From NCBI RefSeq assembly GCF_001613795.1, contig NZ_LPVZ01000020.1, positions 620,001-684,000 on the forward strand: 64,000 bases of DNA. The letters run 5' to 3'. The DNA comes from Thalassospira sp. MCCC 1A01148. Its GTDB lineage: Bacteria > Pseudomonadota > Alphaproteobacteria > Rhodospirillales > Thalassospiraceae. A model generated the notes under the pieces. The model was not told where the DNA came from. It did no database searches and was given only the letters and a program-made list of their open reading frames with translations. The position numbers were made by a program, and so were the translations under genes. How positions within the stretch are numbered: the stretch's first letter is position 1; the number at the start of each line of letters is the position of its first letter. Positions 48,389 through 58,565 of this stretch are shown one piece after another.

Positions 48389-48928
48389 TTAGTCGAAAAG
48401 GCGATCAATCGGGAAGGAATAGGTCAAAGACAGGATTTCCGTACCCGGGTTCTCGTCACCGATGCTGGCGTTCGAGATGTGAGAAATACCAAGACTCAGG
48501 CGTTCATGGCTGTCAAAGCGGAAGCCAAGCTCAAGCCCCGAACGGAATTCGATCCAGTGACCAAGATCTTCGCCGTTACCCTGATGGTATGCTCCAACCG
48601 ATGTATAAACACTGGAAACGAAGTGATCGCCCCACAGAACATCAACAGCAAGACCACCGTAACCGTGAGCGGCACCTTCAGAGGTCACCATCACACCGCC
48701 AATCGGACGGGCGACATCGAACATTGCGTGCTGCGCACGATAGTTTACACGAAATTCTGCTGCTTCTTCATCCTGAGTGATATCAACCATACCGGTTGAA
48801 AATTCAAGCAGTCCAGAATCGTTATCATTACCAAGAATTTGCTGCGCATGTGCCGTGTTCCAAAGCCCAAACACAACGCAAGCTGCAAGCAGCTTCCCCA
48901 AAACCAACTTCATTAACCAAGTCCCCAC
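48389..48928 (-). CDS. PagL-like lipid A 3-O-deacylase / acyloxyacyl hydrolase family outer membrane protein
   Basis: 179 residues (or 174 from the ATG at 48913) with a signal peptide ending near AHAQ. The rest alternates as a small beta barrel. Near the C-terminus LGISHISNASIGDENPGTE carries the H-x-S-N pattern and acidic residue of the PagL catalytic triad. Family members remove an acyl chain from lipid A. It is the first core gene right of the tRNA. Confidence 0.8.
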   Translation of the reverse strand: MGTWLMKLVLGKLLAACVVFGLWNTAHAQQILGNDNDSGLLEFSTGMVDITQDEEAAEFRVNYRAQHAMFDVARPIGGVMVTSEGAAHGYGGLAVDVLWGDHFVSSVYTSVGAYHQGNGEDLGHWIEFRSGLELGFRFDSHERLSLGISHISNASIGDENPGTEILSLTYSFPIDRLFD

Positions 48929-49000
48929 TAGATCAATCGGTAGGCTATACTACTCAACGGCGAATCAAACTCAACAACACATTGTTATGTGATTGCTATT

Positions 49001-49957
49001 TTACGCAAAATGTTTCCCATCAAACCGGTCGGTCGCGCGGACAAGCTCGCGAATTATTCCGGGCTCACTTGCTGCATGGCCAGCATCATCAACAATCACG
49101 AGCGCAGACCCCGGCCATGCCTGATGCAGCGCCAACGCCGACACCGGCGGACAAACCACATCATAGCGGCCCTGCACAATTACGATCGGCAGATGGGCGA
49201 TGCGATCCACATTTGCAATCAACTGGCCTTCTTCAAAGAAGCAACGATGGACAAAATAGTGATGTTCAAGCTTGGCCAATGCCAGCGCGATCTGATCACC
49301 TTCAAAGTCCTCGACCAAGCCATCGTCGGGCAACAGTGTGCAACAAGTTGCTTCGTAGGCGGACCACACGCGCGCAGCATGAATTGCAGTTTCTTCGCCA
49401 TCTTTGTTCGCAAAGATATCGGCATAGCGATCAAGAAGTGCCTGAAATCCCGGATTCTCCTTGAAACCGGCTGCGTCAAGAAAGCGCTGCTCTGCCTCCG
49501 GGAAGAAACGCCCCATGCCATCCATGAACCATTTGATTTCGGCCTCGGTGCCAAGGAATATACCGCGTAGAACAAACCCGATAATCCGTTCCGCGCAGGC
49601 CTGACCATATGCCAGAGCTAGTGTGGACCCCCATGACCCGCCAAACACCAACCATTGATCAATACCGCGGTTTTCTCGCAGGGCTTCGATATCGCCAATC
49701 AGGTGGTCGGTTGTGTTGTTTTCAAGACTGCCGAACGGGCGTGATTTTCCGGCTCCGCGTTGATCGAAGAGTATCACGCGGTACTTTTCAGGATCAAAGA
49801 ACCGACGGCTGTTGGGCGAGATGCCCGCACCCGGCCCCCCGTGCAGGAAGATGACAGGGATACCCGACGGGTTTCCAACTTCTTCCCAATAGATTTCGTG
49901 ACCATCGTCACGCGAAAGCCAACCTGATTGATGGGGCGAAATTTCGGGATAGAGCAC
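49001..49957 (-). CDS. pip: Proline iminopeptidase (prolyl aminopeptidase, S33)
   Basis: About 318 residues from a GTG at 49957 with GAGG eight bases upstream, giving the usual VLYPEISPHQSGWL start. The alpha/beta-hydrolase features are HGGPGAGIS (oxyanion), GGSWGST (nucleophile Ser), GRYDVVCP (Asp) and DDAGHAASE (His). It releases N-terminal proline from peptides in the cytoplasm. Confidence 0.93.
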   Translation of the reverse strand: MLYPEISPHQSGWLSRDDGHEIYWEEVGNPSGIPVIFLHGGPGAGISPNSRRFFDPEKYRVILFDQRGAGKSRPFGSLENNTTDHLIGDIEALRENRGIDQWLVFGGSWGSTLALAYGQACAERIIGFVLRGIFLGTEAEIKWFMDGMGRFFPEAEQRFLDAAGFKENPGFQALLDRYADIFANKDGEETAIHAARVWSAYEATCCTLLPDDGLVEDFEGDQIALALAKLEHHYFVHRCFFEEGQLIANVDRIAHLPIVIVQGRYDVVCPPVSALALHQAWPGSALVIVDDAGHAASEPGIIRELVRATDRFDGKHFA

Positions 49958-50076
49958 GCGAAGGACCTCTTTGTTTTCGTAGCAAAATATTGCGATGACC
50001 GGTGGTGGCGTGAACAACAAGTCTCATGAACCGCGCCAAAAGAACAAGCCCTATTAGGGTATCCCTGCAATTCCGC

Positions 50077-50895
50077 CTATTGGGCAAGACATAGCCATGT
50101 CGGGTCGCGTAAAGCGATATAGGGACCGCCACGATTTTCGATGACGCCTCTGACCCGGACCTTTTGACCGATCCAGCCCTTTAGAACGTTTTGAAAATCT
50201 TCGCCCTGGGCAAAGGCATCGCGCATTGAGGCATCCAACGCGATGGTGAAATCTTCACGCCAGTTTGCCCCGAAATTCAGGTAGCTACGCCATTCCTGAT
50301 GCTCAATGCTCTTGATCGTGCCGTCTATCACGGCAAATCTGCCAACAGCGTCGCTTGCCGTCGGGACTGCATTTTTTCGCGAACCGTTGGCAACAAAGTA
50401 AAAGGACGCATCTGGTCCAAGTTCCGACCACAGCCCAAGCTTGCCTCTGATTGCAGCATCTTCGACATTGATCAGACTATCAATTTCAGGGCCGTCATCG
50501 GGGACAAGCATCGACAAGCCTTCTGCCAGCAACACCTTGCGCCAATCGCCGTCCACGGAACTCTCAATACGGGCCGGTCGTCGGCCAAGGAAATCGGGGC
50601 GATCAGAAGCAACTGTGACCAGAACCTTTTGCCTGCTTAGTTCTTGCAGCCTTGCCTTTGCCTGATGTTCATACCCCGGCACAAAGGCAACATCTGCCAG
50701 TCGAAATAGCCCGTCCATCGCACCATTTGGTGTAAAGGCGTCGACGGCATCAATATTCAGATGCAGACCGTCCAGGATTTCGCCACGTTCGGTTTCTGCT
50801 GCTTCCATGACCTCGATGCTGCCATTTTCACATCGCCATTCACTTGCCGCTGCAGAAAGGTTTGTGGCGCAAGTCAAACAGACAAAGACAAGCAT
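50077..50895 (-). CDS. Secreted thermonuclease-like (SNase-fold) protein
   Basis: About 272 residues from the ATG at 50895 with a signal peptide (to about SAAAS). The middle shows SNase-like blocks (VLLAEGLSMLVPDDG, then EDAAIRGKLGLWSE). The catalytic Arg/Glu pattern is not clear. The last 90 residues form an OB-like domain ending DPTWLCLAQ. It could be a degenerate nuclease or a structural homologue. Confidence 0.65.
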   Translation of the reverse strand: MLVFVCLTCATNLSAAASEWRCENGSIEVMEAAETERGEILDGLHLNIDAVDAFTPNGAMDGLFRLADVAFVPGYEHQAKARLQELSRQKVLVTVASDRPDFLGRRPARIESSVDGDWRKVLLAEGLSMLVPDDGPEIDSLINVEDAAIRGKLGLWSELGPDASFYFVANGSRKNAVPTASDAVGRFAVIDGTIKSIEHQEWRSYLNFGANWREDFTIALDASMRDAFAQGEDFQNVLKGWIGQKVRVRGVIENRGGPYIALRDPTWLCLAQ

Positions 50896-51073
50896 TGCAG
50901 CATGGCACCGTGCTGGCACCAAACTGGCCCGAAAATCTCCCCATTCTTGATGTTTGATCGGGGAAACTGAAAAGATTGAACGATCACAGAACACGCGCTA
51001 CCAATTCCCGGTTGGTTTCGCAATTACGATGCATGGTAGCTTACGCGGCCAAACGACACGAGGAAAGATATCA

Positions 51074-52552
51074 ATGGGCTGGCTGAATTTCGGATCACAC
51101 AAACGTCTTGCTGGTGTGCTTGCCGCGATTGCACTGAGCACTGCGGTTGCCGGGTGCTCGACAAACCGGGCGACCGGCGAGGACAGCTTTACGGCCTTTA
51201 TGTCACCCGAGCAGGAAAAAGAAATCGGCTCGCAGGAACATCCGAAAATGGTCCTGGAATTCGGTGGTCAATACACTGAAAAGGACCTGCAATCTTATGT
51301 AACCGAGATCGGCGAAAAGCTTGTTGCTGTTTCGGAAACTCCGAACGAGAAATTCACTTTCACCGTTCTGGATTCCCCGGTTGTCAACGCCTTTGCCCTG
51401 CCCGGTGGTTATGTCTATATCACGCGTGGTCTTGCTGCCCTTGCCACGAACGAGGCAGAACTGGCCGGTGTTCTGGCCCATGAAATCGGCCATGTCGTTG
51501 CCCGTCATTCCGCCCAGCGTTATAGCCGGGGACTCCTGACGCAAATTCTGGCTGGCGGTCTGGCGGTAGCTATCGGAAACGGTGCCGGCGAGTTGATCGG
51601 GACCGGGGCAAACGCCTATCTTAAATCCTTCTCGCGCGAGCATGAATTCGAAGCGGACATGCTTGGCATTCGATATATCACCCGGGCGGGATATGATCCC
51701 GATGCGATGGCGACCTTCCTTGAAAAGCTACGCGCCCATTCGCGCCTTCAGGCCAAGCTTGCCGGGCGATCACCCGATGATGTCGACCAGTACGATTTCA
51801 TGGCGACCCACCCGCGTACGCTTGATCGCATCGAACAGGCCCATCAAAGCGCCAACGTCACCGCCGTTGCCAACCCGGAACGCGGCACCGTGCGTTACAT
51901 GACCGCCATTGATGGCATTCTTTATGGTGATGGTCCGGATCAGGGCTATGTCCGGGGACAGGAATTTGTCCATGTACCGCTGGATTTCAGGTTTGAGGTT
52001 CCAGACGGTTTCAACATCACCAACCAGCCAACCGCAGTCATCGCCAAAGACGGTAAAGGTGCACAGATCATTTTCGAAGGTGCACCGGGCGCAAAAGACA
52101 TTCGTCTTGATCATTATCTCGAGAATGGGTTCTCAAAGCAGGTCGACATTCGCAACATCGAGATGCTTGATATCGAAGGTCAGGAAGCCGCTACCGGAAG
52201 TGCCGACATATCACTCCGGTCCGGCCCGGCGCGCCTGCGGGTGGTTGTCATCCGTCATCGCAGTTCTGCCTATCAGTTCCTGTTTGTCACCCCGCTTGAT
52301 CAGGCCGACAACTACAATCTGCCACTGCGTCGCACGACCTATAGCTTCCGCCCGCTAACAGAGCGGGAGAAACAGATCTACACGCCGCTTCGTATCAAGG
52401 TGCGCGCCGCAAACCCGGAATATGACCTGCAAACCTTTATTGACGCCATGGAAGTCGACAAGGCTCCTGCAGAGGTGTTTGCAACCATCAATGGTCTCGA
52501 CACAGGCCAGCCGCCGGCCGTTGGATCACTGGTCAAAGTTGTGCGCCACTAG
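51074..52552 (+). CDS. M48-family periplasmic metalloprotease (BepA-like lipoprotein)
   Basis: About 492 residues from the ATG at 51074, with AGGAAA upstream and a lipoprotein signal (LSTAVAGC). The zinc motif HEIGHVVARHSAQ and downstream EHEFEADMLGIRY give the metal ligands. A C-terminal region of about 200 residues ends in a LysM-like segment (AEVFATINGLDTGQPPAVGSLVKVV). It likely performs outer-membrane protein quality control. Confidence 0.9.
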   Translation: MGWLNFGSHKRLAGVLAAIALSTAVAGCSTNRATGEDSFTAFMSPEQEKEIGSQEHPKMVLEFGGQYTEKDLQSYVTEIGEKLVAVSETPNEKFTFTVLDSPVVNAFALPGGYVYITRGLAALATNEAELAGVLAHEIGHVVARHSAQRYSRGLLTQILAGGLAVAIGNGAGELIGTGANAYLKSFSREHEFEADMLGIRYITRAGYDPDAMATFLEKLRAHSRLQAKLAGRSPDDVDQYDFMATHPRTLDRIEQAHQSANVTAVANPERGTVRYMTAIDGILYGDGPDQGYVRGQEFVHVPLDFRFEVPDGFNITNQPTAVIAKDGKGAQIIFEGAPGAKDIRLDHYLENGFSKQVDIRNIEMLDIEGQEAATGSADISLRSGPARLRVVVIRHRSSAYQFLFVTPLDQADNYNLPLRRTTYSFRPLTEREKQIYTPLRIKVRAANPEYDLQTFIDAMEVDKAPAEVFATINGLDTGQPPAVGSLVKVVRH

Positions 52553-52583
52553 GCCCACAGCAAGACCAACCACCCCAAACAAC

Positions 52584-52612
52584 AAAAGGCAGCATTTATC
52601 ATGCTGCCTTTT
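52584..52612. terminator. Terminator between M48 protease and phosphatase-like genes
   Basis: AAAAGGCAGCAT and ATGCTGCCTTTT form a perfect 12-bp stem around TTATC. It can serve both convergent genes. Confidence 0.85.
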
Positions 52613-52652
52613 CTGTTCCGGAACATGCTTTTGGGTCAGTTCGGATAATCGA

Positions 52653-53456
52653 TTAGCTGCTTGTGATCTGTTCGATGATCACACCTTGGGTATCAAGCGC
52701 AACAGCAATCAATTGACCACCCCGACCAGCCCCACCATCCAGGGACAAGGTGAATTCGCGTTCCTGCAGGCCAGCGTGCCCCTGTGATGCACCACGCACA
52801 ATGCGCGCGCAATCGTAGTAGCGCTCGGTAATCGCTTCGAACATTGATCCGCCCCACCAGAATGTATCGGTCTGGCTGGTCAAAGGCCGGGAGCCATCAA
52901 GCCCTGCATGAACAAAGATTAATCTGCCATCGGTGGAATAGGCCGCATGTTTAAGATCAGACAGAAGCGCATTGTGACCACCATGGCGCCGTACAGCATC
53001 GCCGAATGCTGAGGTCCACTGTGAAATCGCATGCGCCCCCTGATGCATCGTTCGTTGCACATTGGCCGGTTCAAAGCCATAGGCACGAACCACACCGGCA
53101 ATTCCGCGGGTCAGCATCCATTCAAAAACTTCGCCGGGATTGGGCGCGAACTGGATCTGTTGCAGCTTGGACAGCATTTCTTCGGCAGCGCCACGCAGAA
53201 ATGCGATGTCGGTGATATCAACACCGTCCTTGGCAATGAAGTAACGACGGAACAGCAAAAGCTCGTTGATGGTGGCAATGACATTTTCAGCCGAGCCATC
53301 ACCCCAATAGTTCCCAAGATAGACAAGCCTGTCGCCCGGCTGAATGCGCTGCGCAAGCTTCTGATGAACATCACGCAAAGCGCCATGATCACCATTTATT
53401 GCGCCGACGACCCAGATTCTCTCTGCCGGTTTGATCGGCGCCAAGACTGTACTCAT
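52653..53456 (-). CDS. Metallophosphoesterase-like protein with degenerate active site
   Basis: 267 residues related to PPP-type protein phosphatases. The first motif is altered (GAINGDHGALRD instead of GDxHG), the second reads YLGNYWGDGS instead of GDxVDRG, and no GNHE is present. The distal AAYSTDGRLIFVHAGLDGSRPL retains the HAG motif. It may have lost phosphatase activity. It is convergent with the M48 gene. Confidence 0.7.
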   Translation of the reverse strand: MSTVLAPIKPAERIWVVGAINGDHGALRDVHQKLAQRIQPGDRLVYLGNYWGDGSAENVIATINELLLFRRYFIAKDGVDITDIAFLRGAAEEMLSKLQQIQFAPNPGEVFEWMLTRGIAGVVRAYGFEPANVQRTMHQGAHAISQWTSAFGDAVRRHGGHNALLSDLKHAAYSTDGRLIFVHAGLDGSRPLTSQTDTFWWGGSMFEAITERYYDCARIVRGASQGHAGLQEREFTLSLDGGAGRGGQLIAVALDTQGVIIEQITSS

Positions 53457-53483
53457 CGCTGTAACCTGCCCAAAACAAAAAAT

Positions 53484-53519
53484 AAAACCGGCCCAAGCGT
53501 ATATCGCGGGCCGGTTTTT
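53484..53519 (-). terminator. Terminator downstream of carD
   Basis: CCGGCCC and GGGCCGG with flanking A/T pairs form a strong stem, followed on the minus strand by a T-rich run. It lies about 30 bp after the carD stop. Confidence 0.85.
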
Positions 53520-53549
53520 ATAAATAGTTGTCTAATGGTGCCTTCGCAA

Positions 53550-54053
53550 TCAGGCTGCCTTTTGCAAAAGCTTTTCAAGCTTGCCAGACGCCTTGTCCTT
53601 GTCGATTTTTTCAATCGCGGCAAGTTCATCAACGAGGCGCTCGAAGGCTGCTTCGTAGATCTGACGTTCAGAGAAGGACTGTTCTGGCTGGGTCGCGCTG
53701 CGGTGCAGGTCGCGAACAACTTCTGCAATCGAAACCGGATCACCGGAATTGATCTTTGCTTCATATTCCTGCGCGCGACGCGACCACATGGTGCGTTTTA
53801 CGCGCGCACGGCCCTTAAGGGTAATGAGCGCAGAATCCATCTGCTTTTTCGAGGACAGCTTGCGCAGACCAGAGTTGCCAACCTTGTTCACCGGCACGCG
53901 CAAGGTCATGCGGCTGGAATCAAAGGTAATTACATAAAGGCGTAGTTCCTGTCCCGCAATTTCCTGGGTTTCCAGGCCATCGACACAGCCAACACCGTGC
54001 GCGGGGTAAACAACATAATCGCCAACAGCAAACGGCAACTTATCCGACATCAA
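53550..54053 (-). CDS. carD: CarD-family RNA polymerase-binding regulator
   Basis: 167 residues. The N-terminal RNAP-interacting domain reads FAVGDYVVYPAHGVGCVDGLE and the C-terminal helical DNA-binding region is present. In alphaproteobacteria CarD stabilises open complexes at ribosomal and other promoters. Downstream of its own promoter region, the ferredoxin gene is encoded on the same strand, the common alphaproteobacterial order. Confidence 0.95.
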   Translation of the reverse strand: MMSDKLPFAVGDYVVYPAHGVGCVDGLETQEIAGQELRLYVITFDSSRMTLRVPVNKVGNSGLRKLSSKKQMDSALITLKGRARVKRTMWSRRAQEYEAKINSGDPVSIAEVVRDLHRSATQPEQSFSERQIYEAAFERLVDELAAIEKIDKDKASGKLEKLLQKAA

Positions 54054-54299
54054 GCATCCTTCCGGCCAAATCAGGCCTGGTCATTCAACTGCAACATTAC
54101 AGAACCAGCGACACAAAGAGCTGCACACGACCAAGCTTTTTTGGCAAAGTCGCGGTTCAGACAGGAATTTCAAATACGGAAATCCGACAATTCGGAACGA
54201 GCCTGTCGAGCCCTTAGCGCGAATTGTGAACAATAACACAACACGTCATCAGTTTACAGATATTTTCCCGGAACCGTATTCAATGCAGCCATGCACAAA

Positions 54300-54323
54300 A
54301 CCCACTGGCAAGCACCAGTGGGT
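54300..54323 (-). terminator. Terminator downstream of fdxA
   Basis: ACCCACTGG pairs with CCAGTGGGT across CAAGCA, with TTTTG following on the minus strand. It lies about 38 bp after the ferredoxin stop. Confidence 0.85.
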
Positions 54324-54360
54324 CTAAAATCTCTTGGAATTTCGGGAGTTAGCCCGAAAA

Positions 54361-54696
54361 TCAGTCGCCTTCTCCCGGCGCTTCGGACAGCATTTCGGCC
54401 TTGCCAGATTTGCCGTTCCATTCGTCAGCGTCAGCAGGTGCATCGCCCTTGCGGGTAATATTTGGCCATACCTCTGCAAACTTACGGTTGATTTCCAACC
54501 AGTTATCCAGATTCGGCTCGGTATCGGGAATAATCGCCTCAGCGGGGCATTCCGGTTCGCAAACACCGCAATCAATGCATTCATCAGGGTGAATCACGAG
54601 GAAGTTTTCACCTTCATAAAAGCAATCGACGGGGCAAACCTCGACGCAGTCCTGATACTTACACTTGATGCAGTTTTCCGTCACCACATAGGTCAT
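54361..54696 (-). CDS. fdxA: 7Fe ferredoxin FdxA
   Basis: About 111 residues from the ATG at 54696 (CGGAG upstream). The first cluster motif is [18 protein letters not shown] and the second [16 protein letters not shown], as in 3Fe-4S/4Fe-4S ferredoxins. The C-terminal extension with [16 protein letters not shown] is typical of FdxA. It carries electrons in the cytoplasm and is usually found next to carD. Confidence 0.95.
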   Translation of the reverse strand: MTYVVTENCIKCKYQDCVEVCPVDCFYEGENFLVIHPDECIDCGVCEPECPAEAIIPDTEPNLDNWLEINRKFAEVWPNITRKGDAPADADEWNGKSGKAEMLSEAPGEGD

Positions 54697-55023
54697 GGTG
54701 TAACTCCGTACAGGTTGCGGGGCCAGATTGCGGCTGCACCCGCTTTCAGCCATGTTCTCTCTCGGGAATTGGGTTATCACGCACAGCTGTTGTGTGCAAC
54801 TCCAATAAAACCCTAATTTTTTGCGTAGTATTTTCTTCACGACGCACTGACAGGCTGCTTGGCGCCTGCTTCGAGTTCGCCCTCAACGCTGCAGTGCAGC
54901 GCAGAACATACAGATTTCTCCCGGCTTTTCCAGTTCCTAAATCCCGCCGAGAATTGCTTTTGGCCCCACAAAGCCATAATCTGCTTTGCAGGGGTTACAT
55001 TACCGAGATCAACGGGGGTTGGG

Positions 55024-57498
55024 TTGCCAGAAAAAGCCCGGGACCAACAACGGCTTAGATGGCGCGACCGATTGTCTGTCAAACAGGCAAGAATTGCGGT
55101 CGGGCTCACCTTGCTGATTGGCCTGTTGTTCAGTGGCATCCAGATCATGTGGGACTTGCGCGAAGAACAGCACCTGATCGACAGGACCGTGAACCAGGTT
55201 CTGGCAACACTGCGCGAGTCTGCAACACAGGCCGCCTATGGGCTTGACGAAACGCTGGCGGCCCGGGTCGTTTCCGGCATATTCGAATATGATCCGGTCT
55301 ACGAAGCAGAACTGCGTGACAATTTCAACAATGTGCTGGCACGCAAAGTCGAACAGCCAAGCAGCTCAAACCGTGCTTTCCTGACCCAGCTTATGTTTGG
55401 CGAGAATCAGGAATACGAGATCGCGCTTCAGACAGACGCCCCCAGCGGCCTTGTGGGGCATCTTCGTGTCAAAATTGATACCGATCTGATCGCGGATGGC
55501 TTTCTGAACCGTGCTTCGCGCGTTCTATTGTCCGGCATACTCCGCAACCTTTTGCTGGGGCTGGTTTTGGTTGCGTTTTTCTATACGACTTTAACCAAAC
55601 CGCTTCTGGGCATTGCGGCCCAACTGCGCAAAATCGACCCGGAAAAGCCCGACTCCGCTGCCATTGATATTCCGACCCATCATAGCCGCAACGAACTTGG
55701 CATGATCTTGCAGACCATGCGCAGTCTGATGGAGCGCGTATCGACAAACCTCGACCGATTGCTTGAGGCGCAAAAGAAAGTGCGTGACCGCGAGAACCGC
55801 CTGAGCGCCATCGTCCAAAATGTGGCGGACGGCATTCTGACCATTACGCCGAACGGTCGCATTGTCGAACACAATGCAGCAACCAAAGAAATCCTTGGCA
55901 TGTTGCGTGACGAAACAGCCAAAGGCCGCACGCTTCATGAATTTTTGATGCCCCACGCCATACCGCTTCTGGAACACAGTCTCGAAGAACTCGCCGCACA
56001 TGCTCAGGGTAGCGGAACGGTGGAAAAACGCTTCACGCTGCCGATCATACGTGCGGACCAGAAAGAAATTGATGTTTCCATCGCGTTGCGGCCAATCCCC
56101 GATAGCGCGACCCCGCTGATGACTGCAGTGCTGAACGACATCACTGTGCGCAAACGCTATGAAGAACAACTGATCTATATGGCGAACCATGACACGCTGA
56201 CAAACCTGCCCAATCGGAGCATGCTTGAACGCAGCCTGTCAGACGCCTTGCAAACGCACAAAGACTCCGCAGCCAAGCGCAGCGGCGCAACAGCGATCCT
56301 GTTCATCGACCTTGATCGTTTCAAAGTGATCAATGACAGCCTGGGGCATGATGTCGGTGACTTGTTGCTCAGGGCGGTCGCCCTTAGGCTGCAACGCGTG
56401 ATCGGGCGACAGGAAATCGTCGGTCGCCTGGGGGGAGACGAATTTCTGATCATTATTCCAGAGCTCAAGGAAACCCAGGATGCCGCCATCCTGTCGCAAG
56501 CGGTACTTGATGCGCTTGCGCCTTCCTTTGACATCAATGGACGGGTCCTGTTTGTAACCCCTTCAATCGGGATTGCCCTTTATCCGTCTGATGGCGATGA
56601 TTTCCCGGCACTTATGCGCAATGCTGATACCGCGATGTACAGCGCAAAGTCGGGCGGCGGTGGCACCTATCACTTCTTTACCAAGACGATGAACGAAAGC
56701 GCGATGGCGCGCCTCGTCATTGAAAACGATCTGCGGGAAGCGTTGGTAAAGGATCAGTTTGAACTGCATTACCAGCCAAAAGTCGATCTTCGCACCAACC
56801 GGGTTTGCGGCCTCGAAGCATTGATCCGCTGGAAGCAACCCGGCCGGGGGTATATTTCCCCCATGCAGTTTATTCCCGTCGCCGAGGAAACCGGCCTGAT
56901 TGGCAAGATCGGTGAATGGGTCTTCCGGGAGGTCTGCCGACAAATTGCCGAATGGGATGCACAATCGGTTCCAGCAACCCCGATTGCCATCAATCTGTCA
57001 CCACGCCAGCTGATCGAAGGGCGCATTACGGAAACCATTTCGCGCATCCTTGCCGAGGCCAACACCCCCGCAGCGCGGATCGTGCTTGAAGTCACCGAAA
57101 CAGCAATGATGCAGGAGATCAAAAAGTCTGCGACGATCCTTGAAGAACTGCGACATCTGGGCCTGAAAATTGCGGTCGATGATTTTGGCACTGGCTATTC
57201 GTCGCTCGCCTATCTCAAGCGTCTGCCGATCAACACGATCAAAATTGACCGATCCTTTGTTCGCGATGTGACCATTGATGCCGATGATGCGGCAATTACA
57301 CGCACCATCATCGCGATGGGCCATAATCTTGGCCTCAAGGTCGTTGCCGAAGGTGTCGAAACACATGAACAGATGCATTTTTTAAGGGAGTGCGATTGTG
57401 ACGAAGTTCAGGGTTTCCTGATTGCAACGCCCCTGCCAGCAGGCGATGTTGTCGACTATATCCGACGACCATCCATCGACATCCAAACCGAACTTTAG
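55024..57498 (+). CDS. Membrane PAS-GGDEF-EAL cyclic-di-GMP protein
   Basis: About 824 residues from a TTG at 55024; an ATG at 54859 would add 55 residues that look non-coding. Two membrane helices enclose a periplasmic sensor of about 120 residues, followed by a HAMP-like linker and a PAS domain. The GGDEF domain has an intact active site (GRLGGDEFLI) and the EAL domain keeps GLEALIRWK and DDFGTGYSSLAYLKRLP. Both synthesis and breakdown of c-di-GMP are possible. Confidence 0.92.
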   Translation: MPEKARDQQRLRWRDRLSVKQARIAVGLTLLIGLLFSGIQIMWDLREEQHLIDRTVNQVLATLRESATQAAYGLDETLAARVVSGIFEYDPVYEAELRDNFNNVLARKVEQPSSSNRAFLTQLMFGENQEYEIALQTDAPSGLVGHLRVKIDTDLIADGFLNRASRVLLSGILRNLLLGLVLVAFFYTTLTKPLLGIAAQLRKIDPEKPDSAAIDIPTHHSRNELGMILQTMRSLMERVSTNLDRLLEAQKKVRDRENRLSAIVQNVADGILTITPNGRIVEHNAATKEILGMLRDETAKGRTLHEFLMPHAIPLLEHSLEELAAHAQGSGTVEKRFTLPIIRADQKEIDVSIALRPIPDSATPLMTAVLNDITVRKRYEEQLIYMANHDTLTNLPNRSMLERSLSDALQTHKDSAAKRSGATAILFIDLDRFKVINDSLGHDVGDLLLRAVALRLQRVIGRQEIVGRLGGDEFLIIIPELKETQDAAILSQAVLDALAPSFDINGRVLFVTPSIGIALYPSDGDDFPALMRNADTAMYSAKSGGGGTYHFFTKTMNESAMARLVIENDLREALVKDQFELHYQPKVDLRTNRVCGLEALIRWKQPGRGYISPMQFIPVAEETGLIGKIGEWVFREVCRQIAEWDAQSVPATPIAINLSPRQLIEGRITETISRILAEANTPAARIVLEVTETAMMQEIKKSATILEELRHLGLKIAVDDFGTGYSSLAYLKRLPINTIKIDRSFVRDVTIDADDAAITRTIIAMGHNLGLKVVAEGVETHEQMHFLRECDCDEVQGFLIATPLPAGDVVDYIRRPSIDIQTEL

Positions 57499-57558
57499 CC
57501 CCGCTGCGTCGTCAGGCTGACATCAGCCGCACCACAGCACCATATAATTGAGAAGAAA

Positions 57559-57933
57559 ATGCCAAACACCAAATCCGTTTTGCTCGTTGATGACAGCAAG
57601 TTCGCTCGCCTTCTGGTAAAGGCATTCATTTCCAGCAACTTTGCAGGTTGGGAAATTGACGAGGCCGAGGACGCAAACAAGGCGTTGGAAATGGTCAGTG
57701 CAAAGACCTATGACTACATGCTGGTTGATTTTAACATGCCGGGTATGAACGGGCTCGAACTTGGCGAAAAGCTGCGCGCACAGTTCCCGGATGCTGTAAT
57801 TGCACTTCTGACTGCCAATATTCAGCAGGAAATCCAGAACAAGGCCGAGAACCTTGGACTTGATTTCATACCCAAACCCCCGACCGAAGAGAAAATTCGC
57901 GACTACATTGCGTCGCGGGAAGCAGCCAGATGA
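57559..57933 (+). CDS. Single-domain CheY-like response regulator
   Basis: 124 residues, a receiver domain only. The acidic pair is in LLVDDSKFAR, the phosphorylated Asp in LVDFNMPGMNG near residue 58, the Thr in LLTAN, and the Lys in IPKPP. It overlaps the CheC-like gene by 4 bp and precedes a histidine kinase, so the three form one signalling operon. Confidence 0.93.
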   Translation: MPNTKSVLLVDDSKFARLLVKAFISSNFAGWEIDEAEDANKALEMVSAKTYDYMLVDFNMPGMNGLELGEKLRAQFPDAVIALLTANIQQEIQNKAENLGLDFIPKPPTEEKIRDYIASREAAR

Positions 57934-58553
57934 TCGAACTTACCGAGCTTGAACATGACACCATCAGCGAGCTGATCAATATTGGCGTTGGCCGTGCGGC
58001 ATCATCGCTTTCGGAAATGGTTGCACAACCTGTTGAGCTGACCGTGCCCACCATTTCCTTTGTGGAGCGGTTTTCTGACAGCGAACTGGCAAATGCCCCG
58101 ACCGAAATTGTTTCCGCAGTCAGCCAGCGCTTCCATGGGCCTTTTACCGGGGAAGCCATGCTGGTCTTTCCCGAAGTGCGAAGTCTGGAGCTTGTGCGCA
58201 GCCTTTTGAAGGTCGACGTCCCGCTTGATACCCTGACAGATCTTGAACAAGAAGCCCTGATGGAGGTCGGCAATATCATCCTCAATGCCTGTCTTGGCAG
58301 TATTTCGAATGTTTTGGGCGAGCCGATCAACTGTTCCATGCCAACATTCCGCAAGCGGGAAACGCGCGCCTTGCTCGAAGACGATGCGACCGAAGCAACG
58401 GCTGGCGTCAAGCCGGTTCTGATGATTTTGCATGTACAGTTCATGCTGCGCCAAAATGATATTGATGGCTATGTCCTGTTCGTCATGGATCTCAAATCCA
58501 TCCAGATGCTGCGTGAATTGGTGCGGCGTTTTCTGGCCAACTCCTTTGAATAG
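57930..58553 (+). CDS. CheC-like CheY-P phosphatase
   Basis: 207 residues with both pseudo-symmetric active-site helices of CheC: ISELINIGVGRAASSLSEM near residue 15 and LMEVGNIILNACLGSISNVL near residue 110. The E-x-x-N residues point to phosphatase activity on the adjacent response regulator. Coupled to it by ATGA. Confidence 0.88.
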   Translation: MIELTELEHDTISELINIGVGRAASSLSEMVAQPVELTVPTISFVERFSDSELANAPTEIVSAVSQRFHGPFTGEAMLVFPEVRSLELVRSLLKVDVPLDTLTDLEQEALMEVGNIILNACLGSISNVLGEPINCSMPTFRKRETRALLEDDATEATAGVKPVLMILHVQFMLRQNDIDGYVLFVMDLKSIQMLRELVRRFLANSFE

Positions 58554-58565
58554 CCGGTGAGGTGA

